A DNA stretch of 16,391 nucleotides from ZLKRG08 sp963977625 (lineage in GTDB: Bacteria > Actinomycetota > Actinomycetes > Nanopelagicales > Nanopelagicaceae), in NCBI GenBank assembly GCA_963977625.1, contig CAXBPX010000019.1, positions 1 through 16,391 of the forward strand, read 5' to 3'. The notes beneath the pieces were generated by a model. That model saw only the letters and a list, made by a program, of their open reading frames with translations. It was not told the DNA's origin and made no database searches. Made by a program: the position numbers and the translations under genes. This document shows positions 15,112 to 16,391 of the stretch, in pieces. The stretch's first letter is position 1. Each line of letters opens with the position of its first letter.

Positions 15112-15837
15112 TCAATCAGTATTAACAATTTTAAAAGCTTCGGCTATTCGTCCTACCGGTAACCCGCCAACGCCTGCATTGCGTTCGCCCCATTCGCGAA
15201 CCATTTTCCCTAGTTCGGGATTATGTGCAGTCTGAGAAACGTGTGCATTTAGCGCTGCGATTTTTTTATCAAAAGTATCAGTGATATCCACCCAATAATC
15301 AGGTGAGTGGTGGGCATAAACCCAGACCTCTTTTACACGCCAAGGTTCAAGACCTTCTTCATTTTTCAAATCCATAAATGCAAATGGGTTTCGGGCATCT
15401 GGATAAACTGCTTGAATCGCAGCTTCACCAGCAGCTAAATGGTCAGGATGGCTCGCTCCGATACGATCCCAATTTCGTTCTGGACTTTGAATCATCATTC
15501 GATCTGGTTTATGAATTCTGATTTGACGAACAATATCTTTGCGAAGTCCAATGGTTGGCTCTAAATGTCCATCGCGATAATTTAAGTAAATTACATCTTT
15601 TACGCCAAGCACTTTTGCGGCATCGCGTTGTTCGCGTTGGCGAGTGGCTGCCATCTCTGCTTGTGGAACGCCAGATTCTTCGCCACCTTGATCACCGTTG
15701 GTGCAACAGACATAGGTAATTTCAATTCCTTTTGCAGCTAACTTTGCAACGGTGCCGCCGACTCCAAAGTCAGCGTCATCTGGATGCGCATTTACAACAA
15801 GTATGCGCGAAATCTCTTTGTCATCACGTGGTTCCAC
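15112..15837 (-). CDS. PIG-L/LmbE-family zinc deacetylase
   Basis: The PIG-L/LmbE family removes N-acetyl groups from sugars or sugar conjugates; actinobacterial members include MshB and Mca of mycothiol metabolism. The N-terminal motif NAHPDDADFG supplies His and Asp metal ligands plus the Asp general base, and SHPDHLAAGEAA supplies the distal His. The region after it, VYPDARNPFAF, is common in general actinobacterial PIG-L deacetylases. I do not assign mshB or mca because their distinguishing regions are not recognisable to me. Using GTG 15837 gives 241 residues with GGGAG nine bases upstream. ATG 15876 would give 254 residues but has no ribosome-binding site and overlaps the helicase start codon. 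It is the only minus-strand gene in the window. Confidence 0.87.
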   Translation of the reverse strand: MEPRDDKEISRILVVNAHPDDADFGVGGTVAKLAAKGIEITYVCCTNGDQGGEESGVPQAEMAATRQREQRDAAKVLGVKDVIYLNYRDGHLEPTIGLRKDIVRQIRIHKPDRMMIQSPERNWDRIGASHPDHLAAGEAAIQAVYPDARNPFAFMDLKNEEGLEPWRVKEVWVYAHHSPDYWVDITDTFDKKIAALNAHVSQTAHNPELGKMVREWGERNAGVGGLPVGRIAEAFKIVNTD

Positions 15838-15850
15838 GGGGGTAGTCTCC

Positions 15851-15874
15851 CACGACTTATAGAATCCGCTTCTC
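15851..15874. promoter_or_regulatory. Compact divergent control region between deacetylase and helicase genes
   Basis: Only 37 bp separate GTG 15837 (minus) from ATG 15875 (plus). The sequence CTTATAGAAT at 15856-15865 can be read as a -10-like element both ways: TAGAAT on plus, TATAAG on minus. For the plus gene the leader would be only a few bases. No clear -35 is visible in either direction, so this is tentative. Confidence 0.35.
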
Positions 15875-16391
15875 ATGTCAGATGACCCACTACTTAAAGC
15901 ACTAAATCCGCAGCAAGCAGCAGCGGTAATCCATAGTGGCACTCCATTGTTAGTAGTAGCTGGTGCAGGTTCTGGAAAGACTCGAGTTTTAACGCGCCGA
16001 ATCGCGTTCTTGATGGCGCGTAGAAATATCAGACCATTTGAAATTTTGGCAATTACCTTTACCAATAAGGCCGCCGGTGAAATGAAAGAGCGTGTAGCTG
16101 AATTAGTTGGACCTGTTGCTAGATCAATGTGGGTTTCTACTTTTCACTCTGCTTGCGTTCGAATCTTGAGAGTAGAAGCTCATCGACTTGGATATTCAAA
16201 TAACTTCACAATTTACGATAGCGCAGATTCTCAAAGGTTGATTGCGCTAGTTTGTAAAGATTTAAATTTAGATCCAAAACGTTACCCACCACGACAATTT
16301 GCCGCCACTATTTCTAATGCTAAAAATGAATTATTGGGCCCAGCTGATTATCTAAATTCCACCAGCAATCAATACGAGCAAATCTGTGCTG
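15875..16391 (+). CDS. pcrA: UvrD/PcrA-family ATP-dependent DNA helicase, N-terminal part (3' end outside window)
   Basis: This is a superfamily 1A 3'-5' DNA helicase of the kind used in nucleotide excision repair and replication-fork maintenance. The first 172 residues are visible. They include the Q-motif region LNPQQAAAV (10-18), Walker A AGAGSGKT (29-36), motif Ia TFTNKAAGEM (61-70) and motif Ib STFHSACVRIL (88-98). The start ATG gives a normal N-terminus with the Q motif near residue 10. No Shine-Dalgarno is seen; a TAGAAT -10-like box ends nine bases before the ATG, so a near-leaderless transcript is likely. The remaining helicase motifs lie beyond the window, so PcrA is assigned over other UvrD-like proteins from N-terminal similarity and typical actinobacterial gene order. 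Confidence 0.9.
   Translation, partial: MSDDPLLKALNPQQAAAVIHSGTPLLVVAGAGSGKTRVLTRRIAFLMARRNIRPFEILAITFTNKAAGEMKERVAELVGPVARSMWVSTFHSACVRILRVEAHRLGYSNNFTIYDSADSQRLIALVCKDLNLDPKRYPPRQFAATISNAKNELLGPADYLNSTSNQYEQICA

Noticed and set aside
15838..16065. N-terminal extension of the deacetylase on the minus strand, back to 16065
   Set aside because: The extra residues are antisense to the conserved Walker A region of the helicase and do not resemble PIG-L N-termini. A GTG with ribosome-binding site at 15837, or ATG at 15876, is more plausible.

Overview
This window looks like a housekeeping stretch of a streamlined, AT-rich actinobacterial chromosome. The order glmM, glmS, acpS, alr, tsaE, tsaB, rimI, tsaD, groES, groEL, guaB, guaB3, guaA is a known actinobacterial arrangement, and a guaB3-type IMP dehydrogenase paralogue beside guaB is typical of that phylum. 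Low GC, very short spacers and ATGA or TAATG junctions suggest a small-genome planktonic lineage such as freshwater acI/Nanopelagicales. That placement is inference, because no rRNA or phylogeny is available here.

Layout: (1) 1-4425 is a tight plus-strand cell-envelope block: the 3' end of glmM, glmS, a PAP2 membrane phosphatase, acpS and alr. (2) 4472-6085 is a large secreted alpha/beta hydrolase with its own strong ribosome-binding site. (3) 6113-8560 is tsaE-tsaB-rimI-tsaD, joined by ATGA overlaps. It encodes the t6A tRNA-modification factors and probably starts as a leaderless mRNA. (4) 8549-10634 is groES-groEL, with a sigma-A-like promoter immediately followed by a near-perfect CIRCE (HrcA) operator and ended by a strong hairpin terminator. 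(5) 10677-15109 is guaB-guaB3-guaA plus a secreted cyclophilin: IMP to XMP to GMP, with the isomerase gene in tail position. (6) A minus-strand PIG-L/LmbE deacetylase gene converges on the cyclophilin gene with 2 bp between stops, and diverges from (7) a plus-strand UvrD/PcrA helicase gene cut off by the window end.

How the genes fit together: GlmS and GlmM make glucosamine phosphates for UDP-GlcNAc, Alr makes D-alanine, and the PAP2 protein may recycle a lipid-phosphate carrier; all serve the envelope. AcpS activates acyl carrier protein. TsaE/B/D install t6A on tRNA. GroES/EL fold proteins under heat-shock control. The gua genes make GMP.

The most unusual feature is the purine block. The canonical GuaB has no CBS (Bateman) regulatory domain although its catalytic residues are intact, and the adjacent GuaB3 has histidine where IMP dehydrogenases carry the catalytic cysteine. 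I see no mobile element, CRISPR array, tRNA or rRNA, and no gene-free stretch above 300 bp.
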